Shown here piece after piece: positions 51,363-62,933 of a stretch of DNA of 64,000 nucleotides. How positions within the stretch are numbered: the stretch's first letter is position 1; each line of letters begins with the position of its first letter. The notes beneath the pieces are model-generated. The model had not been told where the DNA came from and did not search any database. It saw only the letters and a list, made by a program, of their open reading frames with translations. A program made the translations under genes and the position numbers. Origin of the DNA: Fasciolopsis buskii (taxonomy: Eukaryota > Platyhelminthes > Trematoda > Plagiorchiida > Fasciolidae); the NCBI GenBank assembly GCA_008360955.1, contig LUCM01000586.1, positions 72,500 to 136,499 on the forward strand, given 5' to 3'.

Positions 51363-54220
51363 TCCTTGCTCAATTACGGTGTTTACCCTGCTCTCCTTGG
51401 ATGCGGCAGTGTTCTAGGGGGCACCTAGAGTGTAACCCCATTACTGTCTCCTACAGGTTTTAGAAGATGCTGTAAGGGGAGGCCGATGCAAGTCAGCCTA
51501 ATATCCACATCGTCCCGGTCTACCCAGTTGTCCGCTGGAACTACTGTTGCAATTTTGTTTAGCGGAGGGATAGCGATAACGTTTTCCCAGCTTTTGCTCC
51601 TGTTTACTTCAGGCTGGGAAGGCACCGCGCTTGGTCTTGTTTGTTTCACTGTCGTGCTTGGACTACAATTGCCTGCGTTAGATGTTTCGGTCTCTGCTTT
51701 AAAGTGTACATTTGTAGTGGCTTTCTATTTCCTTTCTTTCTCGACGTTTGGACCCTGTGAATTCCCAGTTGCCACGGGTTTATTAAACGCTGTTTTCGGT
51801 GTTGAACTATTCAGTAGCACGGCCTCCATTCGCCTTACAGCGCACTGGGTTTTGATAGCTTGACCTATCCTGAGTAGCGCTAGTTTAGAGTCATCGACTC
51901 TAGTTTTAGTAAATTTCCGGACCGCTACCTGAGGCTTGACGTTCCCATCCTAAGTAGGTTGGACTGCCTGGTGTGACCCATGTGCGCCTATTTGATTGTT
52001 GCATCGTTGTGTCCGTTCGGGACAACATGAAGGCCCGTCAGTGCAGACCCGGAAACTCCACTAGGAGAGCCTTGGCGGATCTTCCTACAAACCTCGCCAT
52101 AGCCCCACTCGGTAGTATTTGACAACCAGTGCCGCTGGAGGCAGGTCAGCCATCCGTAATATGTCCGTGATATGTCTCCTTTTCAGGCTTTTCCGTGGCT
52201 GACCACTGGTTTCAAGCAGTTACACAGTAGTAATCTTCTGTTATTACCCAGTGCTCTCTCTATCTTCCTCATATGGTGGACTTTTTCGTCTATTTTTTTA
52301 CTTTTTCCTCTAGCGTTGTGAGCTCTGCCCTATAATTTGGCCTGACTGTTTTTCACGTGCCTTTTTGTCCTTTTTCTCTTCCTTCGGACAAACTAGTCGC
52401 TTCGTTTCGGCTTTTAAGACCTGGGGTTTTGCTTCAGGCTTCAGGTCTTTCATGTATGGGTATGATCTCAGTAATGGTGGCATCAAGTCGGTCCCCGATT
52501 ATTCGGAAACACTCGGATCCCCATCCACTGGCATCCGGTCATCTTACTTTGGTGGATAGTGGTATGCAGCCGAAGTGAACAATGGGCCAAAACATGAAGA
52601 ACGCGGAAAAGTACTATAGGATTTAGCCGAAAGTCTTAATAGAAAAAAAAATTCACGCATAAAGATACCTGAAGGGGGAATGACCAAAGCATGCCTGGAG
52701 TAGCGCATCGGAATCAACACAAATGTACAGTCCGACCTGGAATGGAAGCTCGATCATTGACGCAGTATGCCTCTTTGTGTTATCTCAACACATTTCACGA
52801 TATTTTTCATTCTTAGTCTACAGATCGACGGCCTAAGACTAATCGGTTGTTTGTGTGCATTATTAATCAGTTGGATACTTTCAGATCTACTCCAATTGTC
52901 CTTTTCTTTCGGGCTTTCTGCTCAATGTATTGGGTTGTAACATCTGATAAACAGAACCGTCCCCGAGTGTTTCATATTCGCATGGTGTCTGTTATTGAAA
53001 GTACAGTAGATTAAAGTGCTAAATCTCATTTATGAATAGGAATTTTCTCATGATATAAAAATTTACTATGTACGCCGTCGAATGGTCTTTTACAGCTTTC
53101 GGTTGAAAGATATTACACTAATATTTTTATTGTTTGCTGTTGGAGTGGAGTTGGTTGAATGGTACTCTTTAAACCAATAAATGCGTTGATAATTATCACC
53201 TCAATCTTGTCTGTTTTTTATAACCAATGATTTTAATCCCTTTCGCATACAATTGATGCCTAATCACAGTTCCCGTCGATCTTATGCATCATCCATCAAA
53301 GAGATGCATGTCAACTAGCTTTTTTAACAAGAGTGAACGCTGTCGTTTGCTCATATTGCAGGATTAGACACTGTAAGAACTTCATGTGCTTCATACCAGT
53401 TCAATCATTTCTTTTTGTTTGTACCCTAGTTTACGCTATTTAGACCAAGCATTTGTGGCTTTTCAATGGTGCATGGCATACCACGACCTAAAAAGTCAGG
53501 CCTGTTGACATTTAATCTAAAATATTGAATTATCGCCATTTATTGGGATACTACAAGCAATGGGGATTGTAGTCACAACAAATTGTGCGATGCAGGTTTG
53601 TGTCGTTATATATTGTAGTCTGTTCCATTTGTGTATTTACGTAGCTGTGCGATCTGAAGGTAATTTTTATGTTTCGATTTGTGTTTATATAAAATTCCTG
53701 AGAACTGGTCAGAAACCAACATTTCAACCTCAAGTGTTGGTTAAGATATCCCGCCGACAATAGAATCGCGCAAAAATTCACTTTTTGGCGTGCCTGTACA
53801 GCAACTGCAAGCAATTGGAACGGCTGATAACCGAAACTTTGTCGACTTTGCATGCAGTTGTGTACCGATCCTGTCTTTGGTATCTGGGCCATTCTATCAG
53901 GTTACTACGGTCGTGTACAATTCAGTTCTCTGTTGCAGGTCAAAATTTCGTTTTTCACTGTACGGTTAATAGACGACAATAACTCGTAAATGCCTATCGT
54001 CTTCTTCAAGTATAATATTTGGATGACATTTGGAGTTTAGCTTTCCAAGAACAGCTTCTTAACCTTATTCAATCGGTTTGTCCTCTTTCCGGTCGGTAAA
54101 TGTTTGTTCTCCGTTAGACTTTTCATTGATGGCATGTTCTCCGATAATTTACATCAAAATTTTCACTCGAACTCAATGTTTGGTTTTATGGTGAATTAAA
54201 TTCCTGGTATTTGATCTGCT

Positions 54221-54415
54221 TGACTTGGCCGGCGGTGGCCACAGGGATAAGGTCCTGGCGTTTGGACATGAAGGTCGCGGGTTCGAATCCTCCCACCGCC
54301 GGTCAACTACCCCACTTGGCAGCCCTCTGATGGCCGCGGCCCCTTCTTGAAAGTTGATGTACATTGTTGTTTCATTAATAGAGGAAGTGAAAGATAAAAA
54401 GATAAAGGAAAAGTT
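54221..54415 (+). mobile_element. tRNA-derived SINE, best preserved copy
   Basis: A 70-base tRNA-like head lies at 54231-54300. GGCGGTG at its start pairs perfectly with CACCGCC at its end. TGGCCACAGGG near the 5' side resembles an RNA polymerase III A box, and GGTTCGAATCC (54280-54290) is a perfect B box. The anticodon arm does not pair well, so this is not a working tRNA gene. The body follows (CTTGGCAGCC, GGCCGCGGCCCC, TGTACATTGTTGTTTCA) with an A-rich GATAAA-type tail to about 54415. Homologous copies lie at 62736-62917 and 30390-30522 on the minus strand. Confidence 0.82.
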
Positions 54416-57255
54416 AGTTTCGTTACTTAGAGTGCTTATGCATTCAAGCTGCTTTCTTTGAATGGTTGTCCTCTCTAAATGCCCTTTCTGTTTACGCCAT
54501 ATAACACGCATTCACATATGTTTCACTGCAACCTCCGTTAAAAGTGGCAGTTGACAAAGATTTGGGTGTTATATTTGTAGGTCTACATGCCGCGAGAAAT
54601 TCGTGCACCACTGTTTTCGGTATTTTCGTCAATTATCTCCCCATTCCTCGTTCAAAATTATCTAAAAAGGACGTGCTTCATGGATGTAGATCTTATTAAC
54701 CGAACACCGCATATAGAATTGGCGGGCTAAGGCTATGACATCCCAGTGAGACCGATAAAGGGCCCTCCACTACCCAAACATCTTTCATGAGAATGACCAC
54801 CTTTCTGTTACAGAAATAATTCAGCTAAAATTAGGACTAAAATTCGGTTCACTGTTGCTGAGCATTTGAGAAGTTACTAGACGAAAGTGATTGGTACAAG
54901 TGGGCTAAGTTAGCAATATGATCAACGAACTTTGAAGTGAATCACATTCATATTAGTCCTAAATAATTACAATAGCACATGTACCCCTCGGCGTACGGGT
55001 TTTGACAACTTACGTCAAACCGTCCTACCGCTACTAGCACATTCGGTGTGATTTTGTATCCTTTGTTCATCAGATCCATCATAGTTGTTTCGATATCCGT
55101 TATTTACGACGCATAGAAGTCGCTAACAGTTGGATAGTTCAGTATCTTTACTATCGTCTCCATCATTGCCGTATTCGTGCCGGTTCCGTTAGCTTCGCTT
55201 CTGAATTGACACGAAAATCATTAAAACCTTCAGATCATTTGGGTGTACATGACCTGCTTTGGATCAGGAATTACTATTCATGCGATACTGGCACTAAAAT
55301 CGCTGTCAAGTCGTGCGAACACTGTGCAGATTTCCGCTCAATCATTTAGGAGTTACCAAACCTTAAGAAGATCTCGAACTTCTGTCACTTTGTCCAGAGG
55401 CTAACCATTCATAACATCTGCGTCTTTCTGGGGTTAGTGTACGCAAATATATTCGATCTGAATGCATCAGATAAGTCTGTTTTTTGCAATAAAAAATAAT
55501 CGGCATATTTATCATATTTTGTCGTAACCTATCATCGTAGTCGATTTACTTGACGGTACAAAATGTCTTGAAAATAGGTGCTGTTTCACGTTTTGTTGCT
55601 AATCCATTAGCTTCTAGAAACCAGTCTGAATTACCTGATAGCTAAGGTTTTTGGCTCACCACTGTTCATCCATGTTTCGGAATTCAGTCGAGACACGGTG
55701 GATGTTCACTGCGGATAATCCCGAAAGAAGGTAAACCAGAAGAACAACGACTACTGTTCATCTACTTTGGCGGATTGTGCTTTACACCTAGTTAGCCCGA
55801 GACAGTGAGAACTGATCACGTCTTATATGGTGCAGCAAATGGGATGGTAATTTTAATCACTACCCTACGGATTGATGAACTAAACATTTCTGAACGCGGT
55901 TAGCATGACGAACGAATTATTTGAAAAAAGGGTATGGTTACCCTTCTATTCTGAAAAGGTCTCACAATCTTCTATACGTAATTAGTTATCTTCTCTTGGT
56001 ATATGCATTCATCTTTTCTCATCTCGTTCATATTCACACCTAATCCACGATTTTCGATTTGATGGAAAACGGCAGGACGAATTTTTCGTCACCTGTGCAG
56101 CTGTTTTTCACTGATACTCGAATTTGCTGTGACATGTCGAGAGTTTGAAATACATGATTCTGGTTAATTGCTTACGGATTTTTATCAGAAATGTGTGCCT
56201 TTGACACTAATGGTATTGCACCATAGAATTGCATGTGACTTGTTCTTCCAACACTGTTTTCACTTTGGTTGTTTCACTCCGGTTGTATTAGCATCATGCA
56301 TTTAATTTTTGTTAATCTGTTCAACTACTTCTGACTCGCCAGTCCCAGTTTCTTCTTTCGCACAACTATACTCCACTAAACGATAAGCCGATTCGTTAAC
56401 TTGCAACAAACATTTACCCTTAACCATGGAAATTGTAGATCGTCTTCTATCATGCACGGTGGTTAGAAGTCACATTGTTACTAATTATGGTCTAGTTTTA
56501 GTTACAATGGGGCTGACAGCGGAACGATTGGAAACCTAGCTGCTCCCCGTCCTGCATGAAGCCATTGATCTATGTTCAGCTTACCTTCGAGGTGAAATGT
56601 TGCGACCGTATTGCTCTACTAGTGATAATTGATCAAGGGATGCACCAGTAAGAATGGCACTTTTTGCCTCTATTTTGACGTGTTCGTCGTTCTTCCAGCA
56701 CATCAGTGTCCAAGACCAAACAACGACTACCTGATTTGCGGATGTCCATTAAACGTCTACTTTGCTATGCGCTGATCTTCGAGATAGATAGAATTTGGAA
56801 CATCCATCGACGTGGTCAGTTGATGACATGGCAAAAAGTATGCAAATTTTAACCAATCTACTGGCTGGTATAAATGTGTCATAGTTGTGCAACTAGGTAA
56901 CTTAGAGTTGATTTTTCCGTGATTCTTGTTCTTATTTTCTCCTTCGAGTAGAGTGCGCTGTGGGTTAACAGCCAAATCAAATTTGATGATGGTAAAAGCT
57001 AGAACTTGTGTAAACAGTCCTGTTGTGTATTAACATTGGGGTAGTAGTAATTGCATCGTTTTCTCACCTTGGACTGTTCCAATCTTCCTATCACTTTTGC
57101 TCATTTAACTGATTTCTAAGGTATCGCTATTTTAGTCTGTTAGGATATGACACTTGCGTTCTAACTAAATGTTCACAAACAGATTAATGAAGTGATTCAT
57201 AGTATGATTCTTGATTTTTTCATTTTAATCCGCTCTAAACCGCCAATGGTTGCAG

Positions 57256-57363
57256 ATCGAGAATTTGGAATCAGCGCACTGTATCGATGCACCATTGAAA
57301 TCGAAAGAAGATAAGACGATTATTATAGGCATGTGGCCATGCCATCGTCAGGGTGGAAATCAG
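57256..57363 (+). CDS. GALNT: GALNT exon 6 of 6 visible: first lectin repeat
   Basis: A 36-codon exon in phase 0 on both sides. It reads IENLESAHCIDAPLKSKEDK, then TIIIGMWPCHRQGGNQ. It corresponds to the alpha repeat of the ricin-type (beta-trefoil) lectin: the CID matches the CLD sugar-binding motif with its Asp, and CHRQGGNQ is the end of the repeat that leads into the QxW-type position, presumably encoded at the start of the next exon. The lectin binds GalNAc already present on substrates and steers the enzyme to nearby sites. The acceptor is GGTTGCAG and the donor is GTATGT at 57364. No further lectin exon was found before 64000. Confidence 0.92.
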
Positions 57364-58934
57364 GTATGTCCCATTATCGTTCACTAATCATGTTTTTTTT
57401 TATCCCAACTCATATGCTGTGGTTTACTGTTTGAGGCAACTAAAAGTTAATTGAATCATCGATCGCGAAGTTTTTCGGCTCGTGACTGATCAATGGACAC
57501 TGACTTATGTAGGTTGGGGCACCCAGCTGATTGACCTTTCGTAGTTCTGGTTTCTTGACTGATTGGCTCTCTCTGACCGACGAATCTGAAGTTCGATCAC
57601 ATCTTCTATTCTTGGCACTAGGTCATTTGTCTTGCTTGCTTGTGCGTGTTTCTTTCTACCGTGCGGCTTATCACAATTTGTGGTTGCTACTAACGGATAT
57701 ATCCTTGCCCATATCAATTACATGCATCTTGATAAGGTTCAGCATTTTTCAAAAATCGAAATCTGTGATTAACATTGCCGCGTTGAAGATTTAGGTTATT
57801 TCGTCAACTACTGTACTGTTTCAACGAACAGTAAGCTACAAGGGTTTTGCGCACCAGGCCCCCATTTAGTATATTGCACATTATTCACCTCCTCTTATTT
57901 CAGTATAGTGGAACTATAATAAACGGCTTTATATATAGATACTGACTGTTTTGAAATTATGGAGCGAACGCGTGACTGACCTCACCCAAGTTTGAATGCA
58001 GATTCGTCGTGTCCCAGTAAAAGATGTCCCAGAGACCGTCGTTTGTAAATAAATGCGTAAGGCGCTCTATCACGTATGCGGTGTTTTTCGGTTTCCTGTT
58101 AGCGAAAATTCACAGTTGTCTAGCATTCCTCGATGATGTCTGGGGATCATGCAAACTTAAGCATAAGTAAGCTGACCTAGGAGTTTGTCCGCTCCTTGAT
58201 TCACCTCCTGGAGTATTGTCCGGGGAGTTGGAAAAAGCGCTGGTTTTTCTTCGCAGTAGTATGTTCCGCATGCGGATGAAAGCACGTGACCGATTCCGCG
58301 GTTACTGCCACTCACCAGGTATGCGTACCCGGTGCTCCCCTGCTCAGTTATCCCTATACTGCTGTAGGGGGCCGCGTCACTTCCAGCGTTGCGCAGCACA
58401 TGCAAAAGAGACAGGAAAAGCAGACGATATCTAGGCGTAAATTAAACCTGTCCAAGCTACCGAAGGTGTTCTAGAACAATTACCACGATCCAAAAAAGAC
58501 CGGTTGCATCCAAAACACGAAGGTTTACTTAGTCATTGCTCATCCAGTGTGTTTGCCAAACTCGAATAATGCCTCGAAGGCATGGGTGGTTGAATGCAGA
58601 CAGCCGCCGAAAGTTCTAAACGCAAAGAAAGCCGATCTCGCAAACGTACAGAAGAATACTGTCAACTATGGCATTGATCACTCTTCCGTGGTCAGTTCAT
58701 TTCCGTTTCGGACAGCCACTAACACTGTACCAACATTCTCTGGTTATGGCTGCCGAATTACAACACTCACGAGTGATATTGAAAGGTGGACAGCGAAACT
58801 AATGAATTGAGAAACTATACAGTAGATGAAAGGTTTTGAATGCAAGAATACCACTGACCGTCGCTACATCACCTACTGTCTCCAACCATTGCCTGGGAAT
58901 AGCTCGTGGACCCCAGTCCGGTAGTTTAGCTGCA
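57364..58934 (+). other. Intron downstream of the last visible GALNT exon, first part
   Basis: I see no next lectin exon, RNA gene or clear mobile element. A possible dispersed-repeat match lies at 58875-58925 (see 32660-32720). Several open frames of 60-87 codons have no recognisable motif. Confidence 0.6.
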
Positions 58935-61710
58935 GTAGAGTTCCTATAAATATTGATTCTGAAGGGTATGGAACGAAAAGTGAACCTTATTGAAATATGA
59001 GAGCGGTACTTTGTAAGACCGCTGTGCAGAGGGTGGGATTTGAAAGAATTTTGTGAGCAAATTGTTCACATACGGATCACATAGATTGAAGGACAACTCG
59101 GTCACTGGTATTAAAGACACAGGGCTTATAACTGATAGCCCCCGGTAGAGAGTTTTAGTCTTTTTTAAATAAACCTGCAAAAATAACAGGAGAACAGTGA
59201 GGGAGAATAGAAAAAACATTGGTGTACATACCAGATGGTGCTTTGTTTTACCTTGTAGTGTTGAAGCTTTCTGATTTGAAATGACAACCGTCAGAGATTC
59301 TTTACGCAGGCAAAAATGTGAGTAGTCCACTTCAGATTTTTATCAACAATAACTCCTAGATAATTCACAGAACCTACCCTGGTAAGAGTTTTGAGTTGAT
59401 GGAAGACGATTTGGATGGCCAGGCTGACCGAGGGAGAGAGAACAGATATTGGAAACATTTAGATTTGTTGAGTTCTAAATAAGCTCGTGTAGAGAAATCA
59501 TAAACAGAAGACAGGTTGTTGGAAATACTTGAAAATCATCGTTGTTCGAAACGGCTTGAGAGAGGGCAACATCATCAGCATACTTAAACAGATGACAAGG
59601 TGAGCTAGTAGATAAGTTGTTAATGTAAGTAGAGAAAAAACGGTGAAAGAATAGCACCCTGTAGCACTCCTGAGTTGTTAATCAACGGTTTTGATGTCTT
59701 ACCGTCCATTCGTGTGCACTGGGTTCGGTTATTAAAATACTGAGACAGCCATGCTAATAAAGAACTGGGACAACCAAATGATTGCAGTTTGTGGAGTAGA
59801 AGAGACCGTGGGACTGAATCAAATGCAGATGAATAGTCCAGGAAGGTGCAACGTACTAGTTTCACTGATGCGTTTAGGGACTTACAAATGTGGTGAATGA
59901 GGGAGGCGATGGCATCCAAAGTGGACCTGTTAGATTTATAGGCAAACTGAAAAGGGTCGTCAGGAGGGTACATACAAGAACGCATGCGCTTAAGTATAGC
60001 ACGCTCTGTCAGATTAAGACCGGAAGACGTTAAGGCGATGGGGCGAAAACGTTTTGCCAAAGCAGTAGAACTGTTAGGGTTAAGGATAGAAATAACAGTG
60101 ACAGGTTTTCAACAGTCAGGGATGGAAGACGAGATTAATGACGAGTTAATTAGATAAGTCAGTGCCGCAGCATCATGCCTTAAAAGATCTGAGTACAGAC
60201 TGTCAGGACCAACCCCTGTGGTAATTTAGCGATGCGCAGAATGTCGCGCGCCTCTTTCCCAGAAAAACGTATAATTGTCATATCATCATCCCATCCATAT
60301 ATGACCGGGGTATAAGTGGAAGGATGGTTGAAAACATGATTGATGCTTTCCTCCCATACAACAGTCGAATGCCTCGCCATAGGAGTCAGTTGTTGTTACC
60401 ACTCAGGAGTTGACCGGTGAAATGTCATGTCGATGTTCTTGATTTTAGCTTTTATTAGGTTAGAAATATACCGCACACTCGAGTTGCTACTGGACTCGTT
60501 GAGGTGCTCCTTGCATCTCCTTGGGGATTTCATTGCCTGGGACGAGATATGACCATTTGAGATGAATAGTATTTCTAAAAAACACCAGATGTCGCAGATC
60601 GCGTTGGCCATCTCTGTAAAAATTCTGACATTGTCATTGAGCAGGGATTGAAAAGAGATACACGTAGATTAGTGTAGGATTTTTTGAGAAGAGTAAGGCT
60701 GTTGTGAACACTTAGGAAGGCGAATTTGGATTTGATTTTGTTGCTTAAAGGGATGGAAGAATGACCGACAGGACTTAACAAAAGCATGCAATGATTACAA
60801 CTTGGTATGGGCTCACGTAGCCTCCGGGAAAACAAATCAGAGTGATTGATAATAACTATCTAAACTGAAGTTTCCGCTTGTAGGAGAATCGCAGGGGCCA
60901 GTCAAGTCAGGCAGTCAGTGGTAGGGGCAATGCATAAATGAAATCACCTACACTAATATACAGATTACCTTTTAGAAGAGGAATAATAATTGCTGCAAGG
61001 GAATTGAAAAAAATGTGCCCTTATGTTGCGACCTAAAGGGGGTAATGTATAAGTTCACCTTGGTTTTACTGTTATGGTTGGAAAACATGGGATGACAGCG
61101 TTACGAGACAGTCAGTTCCACATAGCGATCACGTTTAAATAACTTCGGACAAAAAGGAGTTTATGTATTTTGCCACACCGTCTCCAGTCTTCTTGTTCGA
61201 AAATGTGTCCTGCAAGTGAAGTCTGAATCTGTCTATCAAAACGAGTAAATCAACAATATCCGGGTGCAGCCACGATTCTTGTATGCAGATGACACGAGTG
61301 TGAAAATGAATCGGTGATTGAAGTGCGAGGGACAAATCCGACATTTTCATGAACAGAGAACGTATGTTGGTCTCAACAATGCCGGAATGGACATCTTGGC
61401 CGAAGGGGTGCATTTAAGAGCTGTCTGCCACTCAGCAGGTGTCCTTCTTCTGGATGGGTTAGAAGATCTTTGAGGTAGAACATTGCGTGATCCCACTCTA
61501 CGGTGAGAAGCGACAGGATTTCTGAACAGCAATGATTCCAAATATTTGTAGAGACGGAGACCTTTATGGAACCAAAAATCCCCTAGAAAACAACGAAATA
61601 AAAATAACAGAGTTGTATCCCAGCCGGTCATAGGGCCCGCCCCTAAATTTGAGTGAGACCACGCACTAGTGTACAGTGCAGAGTCGTTAGTTGTTAGTAC
61701 AGGCATGAGC
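58935..61710 (-). mobile_element. Third non-LTR retrotransposon (CR1/L2-group-like), antisense, YADD retained
   Basis: Read on the minus strand: endonuclease remnants at 61413-61135 (VICIQESWLHPDIVDLL, GDGVAKYI), linker pieces 60835-60180, RT fingers and palm at 60060-59620 (KRFRPIALTSSGLNL, DPFQFAYKSNRSTLDAIASL, RCTFLDYSSAFDSVPRSLLL, NNSGVLQGAILSPF), motif C at about 59600-59560 (HLFKYADDVALSQ) and a C-terminal region to 58944 (KTLYRGLSVISPVS). FLDYSSAFDS, GVLQGA-LSPF and KYADD are the ordered RT motifs of CR1-superfamily elements. Frame changes separate the parts, so it cannot make a full protein, but the RT core residues survive. Clade assignment beyond CR1-group is inference. Confidence 0.83.
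59475..60060 (-). pseudogene. Reverse transcriptase core of the third element
   Basis: Two overlapping minus-strand frames, 60060-59620 (146 codons) and 59657-59475. Motif A (FLDYSSAFDSVPR), motif B (NNSGVLQGAILSPF) and motif C (FKYADDVALSQ) all keep their catalytic Asp residues, unlike the RT remnants at 45664-46442 and 49406-49904. A frameshift lies near 59640, just after the LSPF segment. Confidence 0.85.
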
Positions 61711-61856
61711 TCCTGACAGCTTTGAGTATTTACACTATTTGGATATCTCAGTCATAAAGTAGTGTAACTGCTGTTGAATGTTTTACGCATTGTCACCCAG
61801 CATAGCGATACTGTTGACGTACCCTAAATCGTAGTCTGTGTTCGGTGAGAGGAGTT

Positions 61857-62472
61857 TCACTCAGATTTCACCACATTAGTTAACGAGTCTCGTAGAACAA
61901 TGTCTACGGCAAAGTTGCAAAAACTGGGATATGAGACAGTATTATCCTGGTCTACTGTAGATGACGTACAGACGTGGAAGCTGATCATAAGCCATCCCCC
62001 AACATATTTTATGACGGTAAAAAATTTTGAGATGGACACATATTTCTCATGTACTCTATTCCCGAGCAGACCTCTCAGACTTATCAATGAAGCCAAGGGC
62101 CGCGCTAATGTCTAAGAAAGCAATTATCATTTGTCTTTGAAAAGCACAACGGTGCTCATTTAGCTACCGGATATTTTAGATCTCATCGATACCTCCACAA
62201 CAAGTCTGAATGGGGTCCGCTCCTCGTCATTTTGCTTTTTGCGCGTTTTGGGCAACGACGATTGCCATAGGGTTAGAGTAGTTAGCACATTCACCTCGCG
62301 AACCATTCTTAAGGATTGAGCAACAATTGATTTTTCGCACAAATAGGGCACTTGTAAAATACCAAACGGTGGAAAATAAGACTTGAATTTCTTTGACCAG
62401 TTCCATTCCACCATCTTTCAGGAGAACTAAGGAAAGGTTATGGAAACCCGGCACTTGGGCTTGTTTGTTCAT
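61857..62472 (-). mobile_element. RTE-related reverse transcriptase fragment, antisense, degraded
   Basis: The minus strand reads PGFHNLSLVLLKDGGMELVK, EIQVLFSTVW, then AFLDISAALGFIDK (motif A area), EKYVSISKFF and FCNFAVDIVLRDSL. These align with PGSNALSPALLKNEKIELDK, ELQFFFSKIW, VFLDI and EKYVSVLK in the 7810-8793 fragment, so it is an older relative of that subfamily. Several frames and stops. Confidence 0.72.
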
Positions 62473-62735
62473 TCATTTTCTTGCTGATTTCTGTCTCAAG
62501 TCACTGGACGCTTCCGGAAATAGCTCCCAAAATAACTGACGATCGAGACCAGGTAAAATGGGCGTCTGAATGCTCCCTCAGCAATAAAATGTCGCTGTTG
62601 ATTGCAGACAAGAAACTATCAGTTTTGCAGCTGGTTTTGCTAAAACACTTTTGTTTCTTCTTCGCCGCTTGGGTGAGGTGGGGCTGATTGCTGGAACATT
62701 CCGTGATGGCAGCAAGTTCCACCATTGGTGCGCGA

Positions 62736-62917
62736 TGTTTTTTTTATCTTTTACTTCCTCTACTAATGAAACAACAGTGTACATCGATTTTCGGGAAGGG
62801 GGCCGCGGCCAGCAAAGGGGTGAAAAGTGGTTGACCGGCGATGGGAGGATTCAACCACGCGACCTTCACGTCCAGACGCCATGATCTTATCTTTTTGGCC
62901 ATCGCCGGCCAAGTCTT
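62736..62917 (-). mobile_element. tRNA-derived SINE, second copy
   Basis: Minus-strand copy of the 54221-54415 SINE. The tRNA-like head spans 62906-62837, again exactly 70 bases, with GGCGATG pairing perfectly with CATCGCC. The B-box region reads GTGGTTGAATCCTCCC. The body keeps the GGCCGCGGCCCC and TGTACACTGTTGTTTCA blocks, and the tail ends in an A run (T run on the plus strand at 62738-62745). It abuts RTE copy C. Confidence 0.8.
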
Positions 62918-62933
62918 GTTTATCTAAATTTCG

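Larger units (their letters stand above)
48870..52400 (-). mobile_element. CR1-type non-LTR retrotransposon, antisense, heavily decayed
   Basis: Read on the minus strand from 52400: an ORF1-like part (LEEKVKK, RALGNNRRLLLC-type segment with frame breaks, about 52340-51900), then endonuclease pieces (IKENWG... at 51362-51099 and GNFNFPDINWENR at about 50950), a linker (50454-50134), RT pieces (VRYMDFSKAFELVNHDQL at 49904-49635; SSGVPQGSVLG and CYLFADVKA at 49642-49406) and the C-terminal YDERLYNLGVFSLRRRRTRSD at 49203-48877. SGVPQGSVLG, the FADD-type motif and LFSLRRRR-RSDLIE are characteristic of CR1-clade elements. Many stops and frameshifts separate the pieces, and FADD has lost an Asp (FADV), so it is inactive. 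Confidence 0.82.
42852..57255 (+). other. GALNT intron, 14,404 bp, phase 0, with two antisense retrotransposons and a SINE
   Basis: About half is transposon-derived: RTE copy B (44787-48060), the CR1-type element (48870-52400) and a SINE (54221-54415). 42852-44786, 52400-54220 and 54416-57255 show no exon, RNA gene or element I recognise. The intron ends CAATGGTTGCAG. Confidence 0.8.
1299..57363 (+). other. GALNT: Partial GALNT gene (polypeptide N-acetylgalactosaminyltransferase), six exons
   Basis: Six plus-strand exons join in phase into one 307-codon open reading frame with the GT27 motifs in order: [86 protein letters not shown] and the lectin CID...GGNQ. The known family role is transfer of GalNAc from UDP-GalNAc to Ser/Thr, starting mucin-type O-glycans, as a Golgi type II membrane protein. 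The N-terminal anchor, stem and first half of the catalytic domain must lie upstream, because exon 1 here starts with the last two bases of a codon. The lectin beta and gamma repeats must lie downstream. Introns are 916, 10406, 10182, 19234 and 14404 bp, with phases 1, 2, 0, 0, 0. The LDNIYPELF and HRQGGNQ segments recall the GalNAc-T1/PGANT5/GLY-5 branch, but the subfamily is inferred only. Confidence 0.93.

Noticed and set aside
52357..52578. Plus-strand open frames overlapping the CR1-type element
   Set aside because: They are antisense shadows of, or lie next to, the decayed ORF1-like region of the minus-strand element.
54231..54300. A genuine tRNA gene
   Set aside because: The acceptor stem and B box are good, but the anticodon arm does not pair, and the unit is attached to a repeated body and A-rich tail found elsewhere, so it is a SINE head.
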